64,000 bases of DNA. Origin: Candidatus Thiodictyon syntrophicum. GTDB lineage: Bacteria; Pseudomonadota; Gammaproteobacteria; Chromatiales; Chromatiaceae. Of this stretch, positions 7,665-17,636 are shown in pieces; the first letter of the stretch is position 1; every line of letters begins with the position of its first letter. The position numbers and the translations under genes are program-made. Below the pieces are notes generated by a model. It did not search any database. It saw only the letters and a program-made list of their open reading frames with translations, and was not told where the DNA came from. The stretch covers positions 4,179,501 through 4,243,500 of the forward strand of contig NZ_CP020370.1 in NCBI RefSeq assembly GCF_002813775.1, read 5' to 3'.

Positions 7665-9965
7665 TCACGCCGTCGTTATCCAGCCCTTCTCTTGACTGGC
7701 GGTCGAGTATTTAGTTTGCAGCAGGCGCGTCAATTCTTCGGCGGGCATCGGGCGCCCGAACCAATAACCCTGGGCCTGATCGCAACCCGCGGCCAGCAGA
7801 AAATCGCGTTGCGCCTCGGTTTCCACGCCCTCAGCCAGCACCGCAAACCGCATGGTGGCGCCCAAGGCGATGATCGAGCGGGCGATAGCGGCACCGTTCT
7901 CGTCATCCGGCAGGTACTGCACAAAGCTCTGGTCGATCTTCAACTTGTCCGCGGGCAGACCCTGGAGACGCGCCAATGAGGAATAGCCCGTGCCGAAATC
8001 ATCGATACTGATCATCACGCCCCGCCGGCGCAATGTATTGAGCAACTGGACGATCTCCGGATCCACCTGCATCAACGCCGTTTCGGTGATTTCCAGTTCC
8101 AGGCACCCCGCCGGGAGGCCCGTCTCCGCGAGCGCCCGGTCTACCTGCGCCGGCAGGTCCCCACGCTGCAATTGCAGGCCGGAGACATTGACTGCAATCC
8201 GATCGATCGCGTAACCGGCATCCAGCCAGGCGCGCCCCTGCCGACAGGCCACCTGCAGTACCCAGGCGCCCACTTCGTCAATCAGCCCGGTGTCCTCGGC
8301 GACGGGAATGAATCGCGCCGGTGGGATCATACCTTGTTCGGGGTGCCGCCAGCGTGCCAGCGCCTCGACCCCGGCGATCCGGCCCGTGCGCAGGTCGATT
8401 TGCGGTTGGTAATGCAACAGCAACTGGCCTTGTTCGATCGCCTTTCTCAGTTGGACTTCCAGCGTCATGCGCTCGACCGCGACAGCGGTCAGATCATCGG
8501 AATAGAATTGATAGTTGTGGCGCCCCTTCTCCTTGGCGCGGTACATGGCGGTATCGGCGTTCTGCAACAGCGTGTCGACCGCTTGGCCATCGCGTGGATA
8601 AACGCTCACGCCGATACTGGCGGAGAGCTGCAACTCATGCGTGCCCAGCGCAATCGGGGCGTCGAGCGTCGTGATCAAGCGATGCGCGAACACGGCGGCT
8701 TCCTCCCAGGAATCCAGGTGCTCGGCCAAGACCACGAACTCGTCGCCGCCCAGTCGGGCGAGCGTGTCTTCGGCGCGGATCGCCGTCTGAAAACGTTCGG
8801 CCGCCGACCGCAGCAAGGCGTCGCCCAGGGCGTGGCCGAGGCTATCATTGATCCGCTTAAAGCGGTCCAGATCGATGAACAACACCGCCACGAGCGCAGA
8901 CTGGCGTGCGGCGATTTGCAGGGCATGTTCCAGCCGCGCACACAACAGCAGACGGTTGGATAAGCCGGTCAGGGAATCGTGATGGGCCAGAAACTCCAGT
9001 TGCGTCTGGTAATCCTTTATCTGGGCAATGTCGGTAAACACCCCGACGCATTGGGTCAAACGCCCGGCGGCATCCCGTACCGCGCTGAGCGTCAGCCACA
9101 CCGGATAGAGTTCCCCGTTGTACCGGCGATTCCACACCTCACCCCGCCAGGTGCCCGTCGCGATCATGGCCTCCCAGCTGCTACGATAGAAGGCCGGGGT
9201 CTGGCGTTCGGAGCCCAGTTGATCGAATGGTTGACCGATGATTTCCTGATCCGGGTAGCCGGTGATGTCGGTGAAGGCCCGGTTGACCGCCTGAATCCGG
9301 CCCCCGGCGTCGGTGATCATCACGCCCTCCTGGGCATTGTCGAATACCACATCACGCACCCGAAGAGCGCGTAACAGCCGGGAGCGATCATTCTGAACCT
9401 TAAGTAGTACGCCTAACAGCAGGGTTGTAAATAACTGCAGCAGGCCCAGCGCCGGACCGGCCTCCCGGAACAATTGCAAGCCCACTGCCGGGGGCGGGAT
9501 CAGCAGCAACGACCAGGGCTCCAGGATCGTAACCACCACGCTACCGGCCAGCAGCGACCGATACGACTGAAGCGGCAGGAAGCGGGCCAGGGGTGGCGCG
9601 CTCAGCGCCAGCAATGCACCATACTCAAGCGCCAGTCCGATGGCGCCGGGCAGGGCGCCGCTACCGCCCAGCCACAGGCGATAACCGATCATCGCCAGGG
9701 TAGTTGTCATGCCCACGACCCATCCCCCGAACAGGGTCGCACAGACCACGATAGCGCCCCGGGGATCAGCGATGACCCCTGCCATCAGGATAACAGGAGC
9801 GTACAGCGTATAGAGACCGACCAGGGCGAACAGGAACGACTTGGCGACCAGATTAAGCCGGGGTCGGTCGCCGCCGGAGAGATAACCGTCAATGAAACTG
9901 TAGGCCGCGAAAATAATAAATATTTTGCCGCTCAGCGTCGCCGCGTTAAATAGGAGATCGGACAC
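7665..9965 (-). CDS. membrane PAS-GGDEF-EAL cyclic-di-GMP enzyme
   Basis: A 766-aa protein with about six N-terminal membrane helices (residues 5-190) resembling the 5TM sensor of LytS-like proteins. A PAS domain follows (about 200-315), then a diguanylate cyclase domain with an intact GGDEF motif (residues 406-410) preceded by an RxxD inhibitory site (397-400), and an EAL phosphodiesterase domain (EAL at 534-536, plus DDFGTGYSSL and KIDQSFV). Both catalytic signatures look intact, so net activity cannot be predicted. It converges on the upstream hybrid kinase gene with only 21 bp between the two stop codons, and probably controls attachment or motility through c-di-GMP. Confidence 0.93.
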   Translation of the reverse strand: MSDLLFNAATLSGKIFIIFAAYSFIDGYLSGGDRPRLNLVAKSFLFALVGLYTLYAPVILMAGVIADPRGAIVVCATLFGGWVVGMTTTLAMIGYRLWLGGSGALPGAIGLALEYGALLALSAPPLARFLPLQSYRSLLAGSVVVTILEPWSLLLIPPPAVGLQLFREAGPALGLLQLFTTLLLGVLLKVQNDRSRLLRALRVRDVVFDNAQEGVMITDAGGRIQAVNRAFTDITGYPDQEIIGQPFDQLGSERQTPAFYRSSWEAMIATGTWRGEVWNRRYNGELYPVWLTLSAVRDAAGRLTQCVGVFTDIAQIKDYQTQLEFLAHHDSLTGLSNRLLLCARLEHALQIAARQSALVAVLFIDLDRFKRINDSLGHALGDALLRSAAERFQTAIRAEDTLARLGGDEFVVLAEHLDSWEEAAVFAHRLITTLDAPIALGTHELQLSASIGVSVYPRDGQAVDTLLQNADTAMYRAKEKGRHNYQFYSDDLTAVAVERMTLEVQLRKAIEQGQLLLHYQPQIDLRTGRIAGVEALARWRHPEQGMIPPARFIPVAEDTGLIDEVGAWVLQVACRQGRAWLDAGYAIDRIAVNVSGLQLQRGDLPAQVDRALAETGLPAGCLELEITETALMQVDPEIVQLLNTLRRRGVMISIDDFGTGYSSLARLQGLPADKLKIDQSFVQYLPDDENGAAIARSIIALGATMRFAVLAEGVETEAQRDFLLAAGCDQAQGYWFGRPMPAEELTRLLQTKYSTASQEKGWITTA

Positions 9966-10394
9966 TCGTATACTCGATGACCATGGATCGGAATCCGCAC
10001 CTGGTAGCCGAAACGTCAGTCAGGCCGGGACCTCCCGGACCTGATCCGACTCGGACGGGACGGGCACCGCGAACGGCGGCGCAGGCCCGGTCCGAGCAAG
10101 CATGACCAACAGGGCGCCGAGGTCGGCGTCCAGGCGGCGATGCCGGCCTTGATGTCGGCCCCTGGAACCTGCGCACCGCGGGCCGTTGCAAGCCCCTGCG
10201 CCCGCAGACGCACAGTCCCGCCCCCGAGCGTGGCGGCCGAATCCTGTGTCAGCTAACCGCCGCGCTTCGGTGAGCGCGGGCCGCCGGGGAGTCGCGGCAG
10301 TCGGGCCAGGTCGACAGCAGGCCCCTGCGCGAACAGGATCGGCAGTCTAAGAGGCTGTCAAGGAATCTGCAAATGACCGAACTAGACCGTCATC
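9966..10394 (+). other. intergenic stretch without recognisable gene
   Basis: GC-rich sequence upstream of the GGDEF-EAL gene read to the left. Short open frames exist but show no domain, signal peptide or convincing ribosome-binding site. The promoter of the gene ending at 7665 must lie at its left edge. Confidence 0.4.
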
Positions 10395-10608
10395 ATGGTG
10401 CGGCTGGGGGCGCTCGGGCTGACGCGCCGCCGCTGGGTCTTGATCGGCAACGGCAGCTATTCCTGCGTGCGCCTGGGCTGGGAATGCCTCAGCGCCCAGG
10501 CGAGCTTGATCTCGTGCCTGCACCTGTATGCACGCCTGTTCGCACCCCCGTCGCCGGTGCCTCCGGGACGGCGCGGCCCCAAACCGCAGAAGGGCCAAAG
10601 TCAAGATA
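10395..10608 (+). pseudogene. transposase fragment (IS701/IS4-like DDE type)
   Basis: About 70 codons encode RRRWVLIGNGSYSCVRLGW, followed by CLSAQASLISCLHLYARLF and VPPGRRGPKPQKG. This matches the middle of IS701-like DDE transposases, which typically read '..C..LAW......VTLISRLRLDARLY..P....GRRGPKPKKG'. Neither the N-terminal nor the C-terminal catalytic parts are present, and no terminal repeats are seen. It is a relic left between the two GGDEF-EAL genes. Confidence 0.55.
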
Positions 10609-10653
10609 AGGCCGGATGCCCTTCAGAATCGATGATCCAGGGACTGACTGCGG

Positions 10654-13161
10654 TCATGGGCCCGACAGCGATGCCCCCCGCAAGAGTTCCGCCATGGCGT
10701 CGACCGCAAGGGGTTTGCTGTACAGGTAACCCTGCATCTCATCGCAGTGCCGGTCGCGCAGGAAGGCCAATTGCTCCTGCGTCTCCACGCCCTCGGCGAT
10801 GACCTTGAGGTTCAGCGCGTGGGCCAGTCCGATGATGGCGGTGACGATCTTGTCACCATCGTCGTCGGGTATATCGTGGATGAAGGACTGATCGATCTTC
10901 AGCTTGTCGATGGCAAAACGCTTGAGATAGGACAGTGACGAATAGCCGGTACCGAAGTCGTCGATGGCCAAGCTCGTGCCGATCTCTTTCAAGCCGTGCA
11001 GACTCGCGATGGTATACTCGGCATCCTGCATGATCACGCTCTCGGTCAGCTCCAGTTCCAGCCACCGTGCCGCCAGCCCACTCGCCTGCAGGGCGCTTCG
11101 CACGATTTCCGGCAGATTGCTCTGCCCGAACTGAAGCGCCGACAGATTGACCGCGACCACCACCGCCGGGAGCCCTTGCCGCTGCCATTGCGCGTTTTGC
11201 CGACAGGCCTCGTGCAGTGCCCATTCGCCGATCGCAATGATCAGGCCGGTCGCCTCCGCGAGCGGGATAAAGGTCCCCGGCGCCACCGGCCCCAGTTCCG
11301 CGCATTTCCAGCGCAGCAGGGCCTCCATGCCGATGATGCGCCCGCTCCCGATGGCCACCTGCGGTTGATAATGCAGCATAAATTCATTGAGCTTCAGGGC
11401 CCGGCGCAGCGCGTGTTCCAGCTCCCGTTCGCGTGCCATACCGCTGTTCATACTCGCCGCGAAGAACATGAAGCGGTCACGCCCGGCCTTTTTGGCGCTG
11501 TACATGGCGGCATCGGCATTCTTCAGCAGGGTTTCGTAGTCGACGCCATCACTGGGATACAGACTGATGCCGATGCTGGCAGTGACGGTCAGCAAATGCC
11601 CCGCCACCGGTATCGGATCGTCCAGCACGGCGATCAGCCGGCGTGCCGCGGCATGGACGTCAGGGGGCCCGCCGACATCGTGCAGCACGCAGACGAATTC
11701 GTCCCCACCCAGCCGCGCCAGGCAATCCACCTCACGCGCCGTCGCCCGCAGGCGTTGCGCCACGGTCTCCAGGACCAGGTCGCCCGCGGCGTGGCCCAGC
11801 GAATCGTTGACCACCTTGAAGCGGTCCAGGTCGATGAACAGCAGGGCCAACTGCTTCTTATTCCGCGCGGCCAGCGCGATCAGGTAGTCCACCTGCTGTT
11901 CGAGCAGGCGGCGATTGGCCAACCGGGTCAGGTGATCGTAATGGGCCAGGAACTCGATTTGCTGCGTCGCCGCCTTGGCCTCCGAGATGTCGGAAAAGAT
12001 GGCGATATAGTTGAGTACCTGACCCTGGGTGTCGCGTACCACGGTGATCGACAGCCATTCCGGGTAGATCTCGCCGGTCTTGCGGCGATTCCAGATCTCG
12101 CCTTGCCAGTGTCCGGTGCCCAGCAGACGGTCCCACATCTGCTGATAAAACGCCGGCTCATGCCGACCGGACTTCAGTAGCCTCGGGTTCTGGCCGATCG
12201 CCTCGTCCTGACTGTAACCGGTGAGCTTGGAGAAGGCGCGATTGACGGACAGGATGCTATTGTCTTGATCGGTGATGACGATCGCCTCGCCGCTGCTCTC
12301 GAACACGCGCGCGGCCAACCGCAAGGAGTGCTCCGCACGACGCTGTTCGGAAATATCACGCATCACCGCCCAGGTCTCGGTCGCCCGTCCGTCGGCGTCG
12401 CGGCGCAGGATCAGTTGGGCGATGACCGGGACCGCGTGCCCGTCGCGATGCCGCAGTTCCACTTCACATTCAGATGTGAAGCCGCGGACGAGCAACTCGT
12501 CGCGGATCAGTCGATTGATGGGATCGAGCCACTCCGGCACCAACAGATCACTGAACCGAAAAGACTGCACCTCGTCCTGGCGGGCATAGCCGAGCAGGTC
12601 GGTGAAGGCCGTGTTGCAGTCCACGATGTGCCCGTCCGTCATCAGCACGCTGGGTCGTTGCGCGGCACCGTCGGCCGCGGCGACCGAGATGGCGATATGG
12701 GAGAGTTGGAATAACAGACGGTAACGCTCATCCACCTCGCGCAGCGCCGCCTCCGCGCGGATCAGGCGCGCACACTTGTCCAGCGCCGCGGCGAGGATAT
12801 CCAGATTGAGCGGCTTGGTAACGTACTTGTCCACCCCGATGTCGATCGCCTTCTTGAAGTAGCTGGTCTCCTCGAAAGCGGTGGTAATGATGATCGGGGT
12901 CGCCGGGTTCACGGCACGGATGCGCTCGGCCATCTCCAGACCATTCATCACCGGCATGCGGATGTCGGTGATCACGAGATCCGGCTGGTATTGGGTAAAG
13001 GCATCCAGTCCCGCCTGACCATTCGCCGCAAGATGCACCATCGCCACGCGCCGACGCAAGAACACGGCCAGTTCCTCGCGGATCTCGTCCTCGTCTTCGA
13101 CATACAGGACCGACAGGGTCCGCAGATGGGCTTGATCGTCTTGGTCGCGATGACTGTTCAT
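10654..13161 (-). CDS. response regulator-PAS-PAS-GGDEF-EAL protein
   Basis: An 835-aa soluble protein starting at the ATG at 13161. This start is preferred over a longer frame because the ATG overlaps the stop of the upstream kinase gene (TGATG). Domains in order: receiver (VLYVEDEDE, phosphoacceptor Asp in VITDIRMPVMNG, TKP), two PAS domains, GGDEF (LARLGGDEF with an REVD inhibitory site just before it) and EAL (GMEALLRW, DDFGTGYSSL, KIDQSFIHD). It should turn phosphorylation by the overlapping histidine kinase into a change of c-di-GMP level. Whether synthesis or breakdown dominates is unknown. Confidence 0.93.
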   Translation of the reverse strand: MNSHRDQDDQAHLRTLSVLYVEDEDEIREELAVFLRRRVAMVHLAANGQAGLDAFTQYQPDLVITDIRMPVMNGLEMAERIRAVNPATPIIITTAFEETSYFKKAIDIGVDKYVTKPLNLDILAAALDKCARLIRAEAALREVDERYRLLFQLSHIAISVAAADGAAQRPSVLMTDGHIVDCNTAFTDLLGYARQDEVQSFRFSDLLVPEWLDPINRLIRDELLVRGFTSECEVELRHRDGHAVPVIAQLILRRDADGRATETWAVMRDISEQRRAEHSLRLAARVFESSGEAIVITDQDNSILSVNRAFSKLTGYSQDEAIGQNPRLLKSGRHEPAFYQQMWDRLLGTGHWQGEIWNRRKTGEIYPEWLSITVVRDTQGQVLNYIAIFSDISEAKAATQQIEFLAHYDHLTRLANRRLLEQQVDYLIALAARNKKQLALLFIDLDRFKVVNDSLGHAAGDLVLETVAQRLRATAREVDCLARLGGDEFVCVLHDVGGPPDVHAAARRLIAVLDDPIPVAGHLLTVTASIGISLYPSDGVDYETLLKNADAAMYSAKKAGRDRFMFFAASMNSGMARERELEHALRRALKLNEFMLHYQPQVAIGSGRIIGMEALLRWKCAELGPVAPGTFIPLAEATGLIIAIGEWALHEACRQNAQWQRQGLPAVVVAVNLSALQFGQSNLPEIVRSALQASGLAARWLELELTESVIMQDAEYTIASLHGLKEIGTSLAIDDFGTGYSSLSYLKRFAIDKLKIDQSFIHDIPDDDGDKIVTAIIGLAHALNLKVIAEGVETQEQLAFLRDRHCDEMQGYLYSKPLAVDAMAELLRGASLSGP

Positions 13162-16012
13162 CACTGCTCCGGCGGCGCCAGCGGCGTCGCTATGGTGAAT
13201 TCCGCCCCGGTCTCCCGATTGCACGCGCAGAGCCGCCCGCCCATCCCCTTTTCGATGATCATCCTGGACATGTACAGGCCGATCCCCGTACCATCCGGTT
13301 TGGTGGAAAAATAGGGTTCGAACAGCCGCTCTCGCGCCGCTTCGGCAATCCCGCCGCCATTATCGCTGATCCTGACCCGCGCCCGATCGTCGGCGCGGTC
13401 CACCCGCACGAGGATCTGCCCGCCGTCCGGGTGGTGGGCAAGGATCGCGTCCTTGGCATTGCTGAGCAGGTTCAGGATCACCTGTGAATATTCGTTCAGG
13501 CGGCCCCTGGTGCGCGCCTCCTCGCAGAAGTCCGTCACGACCGCGATGCCGTGCGTCTTGAGGCTCGCCTCCATCAGGGTCAGGGCGGCGCCGACGGCTT
13601 GGCTCAGGTCGAAGGTCTCGGGTGGCTTGTCGGGACGGAAGAAGTCGCGGAAATCGCTGATGGTGGTCGACATCTTGTCGATCAGGCGGTGGGCGTCGGC
13701 GATCTTTCGCGCCAGGTATTGCGGCGTCAACTCCTGATGGCGCTCGGCATCCTGGAGGTTGCCCAGCACCAGGGCCAGGGCGCTCAAGGGTTGGCGCCAC
13801 TGATGGGCGATGTTGCCGAGCATCTCGCCCATCGCCGCGAGGCGCGCCTGATGGATAAGCAGATGTTCCTGTTCACGCACCCGCGCCAGTTGCTCGTTCA
13901 GCGCCTGGGTCCGGGTTTCCACCAGGACTTCGAGACGATCGCGATAGCTCGCCAGCTCGTCCTCGGCCACCTTGCGCGCGGTGATATCCTGGAAGACGCC
14001 GGTGAGCGCGACGATTCGCTCGTGCTCCCGCACCGCCCGGCCGATGGTATGTATCCAACGGCGATTACCCTTGGCGGTGACGAACTCCACCTCCAGGTCG
14101 AATGGCTCGCCCAGGTTGACGGCACGCTCGACGGCTTGCATGACGATCGGCGCCGCGCTTGGCGGATAGAACCCGATGGCATTGTCCAGGTTCGGCTCAA
14201 AGGTCGTGTCGAGTTCATGGACCAAGTACACCGCCTCCGTCCAGACCTGTTTACCCGTGGCGAGGTCGAGCTGCCAGCCGCCGATCCTGGCCATCCGCCC
14301 CATCTCGTTGAGCAATGCCTCGCTTTTCTTGAGCGAGTCGACGGCGCGCTGTCGCTCGGTGATATCGAAGAAGGTCACCACGATCTGCTGGAGCTGCCCC
14401 TGGTCGTCGTGGACTGGATGTGCCTCACATTGCACCCGGTCGGGGCGTCGCGGTCGGACCTGAGTATCCCCAGGATCAGGTTCTGCAGCGGCGCGCCGGA
14501 CGCGGCGACGCGCTCGACCGGGAACTCCACCTGCGGCATCGGGGTACCGTCTTCCCGGATGAACCGCCAGGCCGGATCGACGGCCGCAATGCCTCGCAAC
14601 TGCTGCGCGCCGAGCCCCAGGAGTTGCGACGCCATGGGATTGGCGAAGCGGATCCGGGTGTCAGGTGCGTGCACCACCACCCCGGCGTGCAGGTTGTCCA
14701 TCAGGCCCCGGTAATTGCGCTCGCTGTCGCGCAGGGCCGCCTGGGTCTCCAGGCGCTCAATGGCATCGGCCGCGGTATCGGCGACGGTGCGCAGCAGTTC
14801 GACCGCCCAGGCGGCATCCGGCCGACGGCGCGTATCCGCCAGCGCCAGGGTCCCCAGCACCCGGGTCCTGATCGTCATCGGCGCACATACGAAGGTGACG
14901 ACGCCGAGCGCCCGCAGGGCCGCGAACGCATATTCGGGCCGCGCGTCGGCGGCGGTCTCGACCAGCGCCTCGCCGCTGGTGGCGACCTGGCCGGACAGGG
15001 TCTCCCCGATGGGGACGCGCAGACGGCCGTCGGCGGCGGCGGGGATGCCCACGGCGCCGGCAAAGGTCATGTCGCCACGCACCGCGTCATAGGTCTCCAC
15101 GGCGACCATCGGGTAGCCGAGCCGGGTCGACAGGAGCGCGGGGAGTGCCTGGCGGAACCCATCGGCCGAATCCGACAAGACCGCCAAGCGTGCCACGGCA
15201 CTCACCGTGTCGCGCGCCAGGGTGCCGCGCACCCGCTCGGTGATGTCGGTCATGGCCCCTTGGTAGACGACGATGATCCCGTCGGTGTCCCGCACGGCGT
15301 TCACGTCGGCGGAGATCCAGACGGGCAGTCCGTCCCGCCGCTTGGCCTCGCTCTCGAAGCCCGCGACCTGCCCGCGCTCGGCCAGCAGTCCGGCGAGGAC
15401 CTCCCGCTCCCGGGGATGCGCATAGAGTTGGGTGGCGATGTCGGAGACATCCGCAATCAGCTCGTGCGCAGTCTCGTAGCCGAGGATGCGGGCGAAGGCC
15501 GCATTGACATCCAGGTAGCGCCCCTGGGGAGTCGACCGATAGAGGCCCACCGGGGATGACTCGAACAGGTCCCGGTACCGGCGTTCCGCCTCGCGCAGCA
15601 TCCCCTCGGCGGCCCTGCGCTCGGAGATATCCCGGGTGACCCCGAGCACCGTGACCTCCCCGTCCGCGTTCCAGAGATAGCGGGAGTCGACCTCGGTCCA
15701 GACGGTCGACCCGTCGCGCCGAAGCTGCTCGATTTCGTCGCGGTAGGCATGGGCTCCGGGCTCCCCGCGCCGGAACCGTTGGGTACGCTCCGCGACCCGC
15801 GGCTGCAGGGCGTCCCAGGATTGCGCCGTCATGACGTCCTCGACCCGCTGCTCCATGACCTGCGCAACGCTAAAGCCCCGCAGCCGCTCCACCGATGGGC
15901 TCACGTAGAGCCACTTGCCCGTATCCTGATTCAAGTGCCAGAGTACATCGGTGGTGTTGTCCGCCAGCAGGCGCGCGCTCGCTTTTGAGACAAAGGTTAG
16001 GCTCTTGTTCAT
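13161..16012 (-). pseudogene. multi-PAS/GAF sensor histidine kinase, one frameshift
   Basis: Two overlapping frames form one kinase of about 950 residues. The first (16012 to 14375) has two PAS domains, a GAF domain and the start of a third PAS domain ending in DPAWRFIREDGTPMPQVEFPVER. The second (to 13161) resumes that PAS domain at VQCEAHPVHDDQGQ and continues with a further PAS domain, a coiled-coil linker, HisKA (IAHQWRQPLSAL) and an ATPase domain (NLLSNAKDAI, DNGGGI, GTGIGLYMS). Total length is 2852 nt, not a multiple of three, so one indel near 14440-14465 breaks the gene in this assembly. The kinase and the following receiver-GGDEF-EAL gene overlap and clearly form a sensor/response pair. 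A sequencing error is possible. Confidence 0.8.
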
Positions 16013-16073
16013 TTGCCGGAAAAAACCACGAGCCTGGCCCAGTATCCTCTTATCCTTGGCCCCTTATCCTTCT

Positions 16074-16703
16074 TTACTTGGGGATAATTATCACGACTAT
16101 CATTGCGGGTGCGGCGGCAGCGGCAGGGCCGAGGGCCGCAGCAACTAATCCTAATGTGAGCCACAGAACCACATAGGCGGGGGTACAAGGTTGAAATAAC
16201 AGAGCGAAGTACGTGAATACAAGTGCGACGACAAGGATAATCACGGACAACGGAACAAGGATCGCTGCAAGGACGCCGGAAATAAGGTGACTCCAGTTTG
16301 CTGTAAAAATCCCACTAAACAACGCAACAACAGCCAGAATAGCTACAACAATTGGTACCAAAACACCCATCGCAAATACTGAAAAAATAAAGAAAACATT
16401 TCGGAAAGCATGAGTTCCATCGGTCTGCTCAACGCGGATTGGCCCAAAGTCGCTTATTCCTGGCAAATTCCAGGTGATGACTTCTTTATAGAAGTCCCAA
16501 AGCGGAAATCCATCCGTATCTTCAAGTATAGATGACAGCCCTCCAGAAACGTAGACATGACTGCCGCCGAGTACAATCAAATACACTAAGAGCGCAAATG
16601 CGCTCAGGACTAACGCGATGGCTGCGGTTGTAGCTAAGAGTCTGATAAATCCGTGGCTGCGCAAGCTGGTCTCCTTAGAAGACCCAGAGATCTTCCGCTT
16701 CAT
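16074..16703 (-). CDS. four-helix membrane protein, unknown function
   Basis: A 209-aa protein with four strongly hydrophobic segments (near residues 24-48, 103-130, 140-165 and 178-205). A soluble loop containing SSILEDTDGFPLWDFYKEVITWNL lies between the first two. No family is recognised. Its codon use is clearly more AT-rich than the kinase genes to its left, and an attC-like site lies just upstream, so it may be an acquired integron-type cassette. The C-terminus is unusually rich in Ala, Val and Ile. Confidence 0.6.
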   Translation of the reverse strand: MKRKISGSSKETSLRSHGFIRLLATTAAIALVLSAFALLVYLIVLGGSHVYVSGGLSSILEDTDGFPLWDFYKEVITWNLPGISDFGPIRVEQTDGTHAFRNVFFIFSVFAMGVLVPIVVAILAVVALFSGIFTANWSHLISGVLAAILVPLSVIILVVALVFTYFALLFQPCTPAYVVLWLTLGLVAAALGPAAAAAPAMIVVIIIPK

Positions 16704-16724
16704 TCCGCAGGTTGTTTAGTCCGA

Positions 16725-16823
16725 GCCTAACGTGGAGCCCAAGGCGACGCGCGCCACCCACGAACCCTGCAAACCAATTCAAACCCCGATGGCGCGCGCT
16801 CGCTCTTTGGGCGTTCGTTAGGC
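16725..16823 (-). other. attC-like integron recombination site
   Basis: A 99-bp site begins GCCTAAC (16725-16731) and ends GTTAGGC (16817-16823), the complementary outer core boxes of integron attC sites. Inside, GGAGCCCAAG plus GCGCGCCA on the left pairs with TGGCGCGCGC plus CTTTGGGC on the right, giving a long imperfect stem with an apical loop of about 30 nt. Size and structure fit attC. It sits between two low-GC minus-strand genes, as expected in a cassette array. No integrase is present in the window. Confidence 0.7.
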
Positions 16824-16908
16824 AACTTTGTTCGTCGGGGCTGCGCGAATTAAGTAAACTGTCACAGGAATCCCAATATATTCTTCATGGTCGAGCGGAA
16901 CTCGCCAT

Positions 16909-17391
16909 TTATCTTTCATACAACACTCGTTTCCATTCAGGGTTGTTAGATAAATTGAGGCGAAGAACTCTGGCTGTTTGGCCATCCTTTATTCTGGAAG
17001 CGCTGGGCAGTTCTGCATGCTTATAGATCCACTCATTGTCCTGGTAAGAAAAATAAAGTATTACGTCTCCGATACACCGCTCCTCTTCGTCGTATTCAGG
17101 ACTACCAGCGCATGATGAGAAACGTCTTACTTTGAGGGCATCAAGAGGTTTCTGAAAGCCATAATGTTCATATTCCTTAAGAATATCAGTAGAACTGAAA
17201 GAATGAAGCACCCTATATTTTCTTACAGGGTTTTCAATATCTCCATATTGCGCATTTGACCAAGCCCTTAGTCTTAATAAAATACTCCCTATATATGGAC
17301 TTACCAATGAGTTTGATTTAATGACATCGAAAGATACTCCAGCACTCTTAAATTGTAGCAGATAGTTTATTTTACCTGAAGGTGAGTACGA
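16909..17391 (-). pseudogene. low-GC gene truncated at its 5' end by an IS
   Basis: The frame ends at 16909 and is open rightwards to 17391, exactly where the partial IS copy begins; reading into the IS meets a TGA within six codons. The surviving 160 codons start SYSPSGKINYLLQFKSAG and contain YRVLHSFSS, GDVILYFSYQDNEWIYKH and SNNPEWKRVLYER. No family is recognised. The start codon and promoter are lost. An in-frame TTG at 17307 could begin a 132-aa product, but I regard it as an accident. Its AT-rich composition and the attC-like site 85 bp downstream suggest a former integron cassette. Confidence 0.6.
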
Positions 17392-17636
17392 GGCACTGGT
17401 TCAGTTTGGTTCTTCCTTATCCTTATGTTTTTGTAGTATTTTTATAACCTGGGCTGTCGAACTCTAAGGACCTCATCCCACGAGAGTCCCTGCTGGAGAA
17501 TCCCCAGAGCCACCGCAGGAACCTGTTTTGTCGTGAAGTGGCTGCGAATAAAGTTATGGACAATCCACAACATATCCAATGTTCTTTGCAAACCAGAAAT
17601 GCTCTTCGCGTACGTATTCGTTCGGCGGCGATAAGC
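17392..17636 (-). mobile_element. 245-bp 3' fragment of the IS1-like element, inverted
   Basis: This stretch is the exact reverse complement of 18555-18799, the right end of the adjacent complete copy. It starts with the terminal repeat GGCACTGGTTCAGTTT and abuts the full element at 17637, so the two copies lie head to head. The rest of this second copy is missing, pointing to an IS-adjacent deletion. Confidence 0.9.

Noticed and set aside
16909-17307. complete 132-aa gene starting at TTG 17307
   Set aside because: The frame is open with normal-looking coding sequence up to the IS border at 17391, so the gene is truncated rather than complete.
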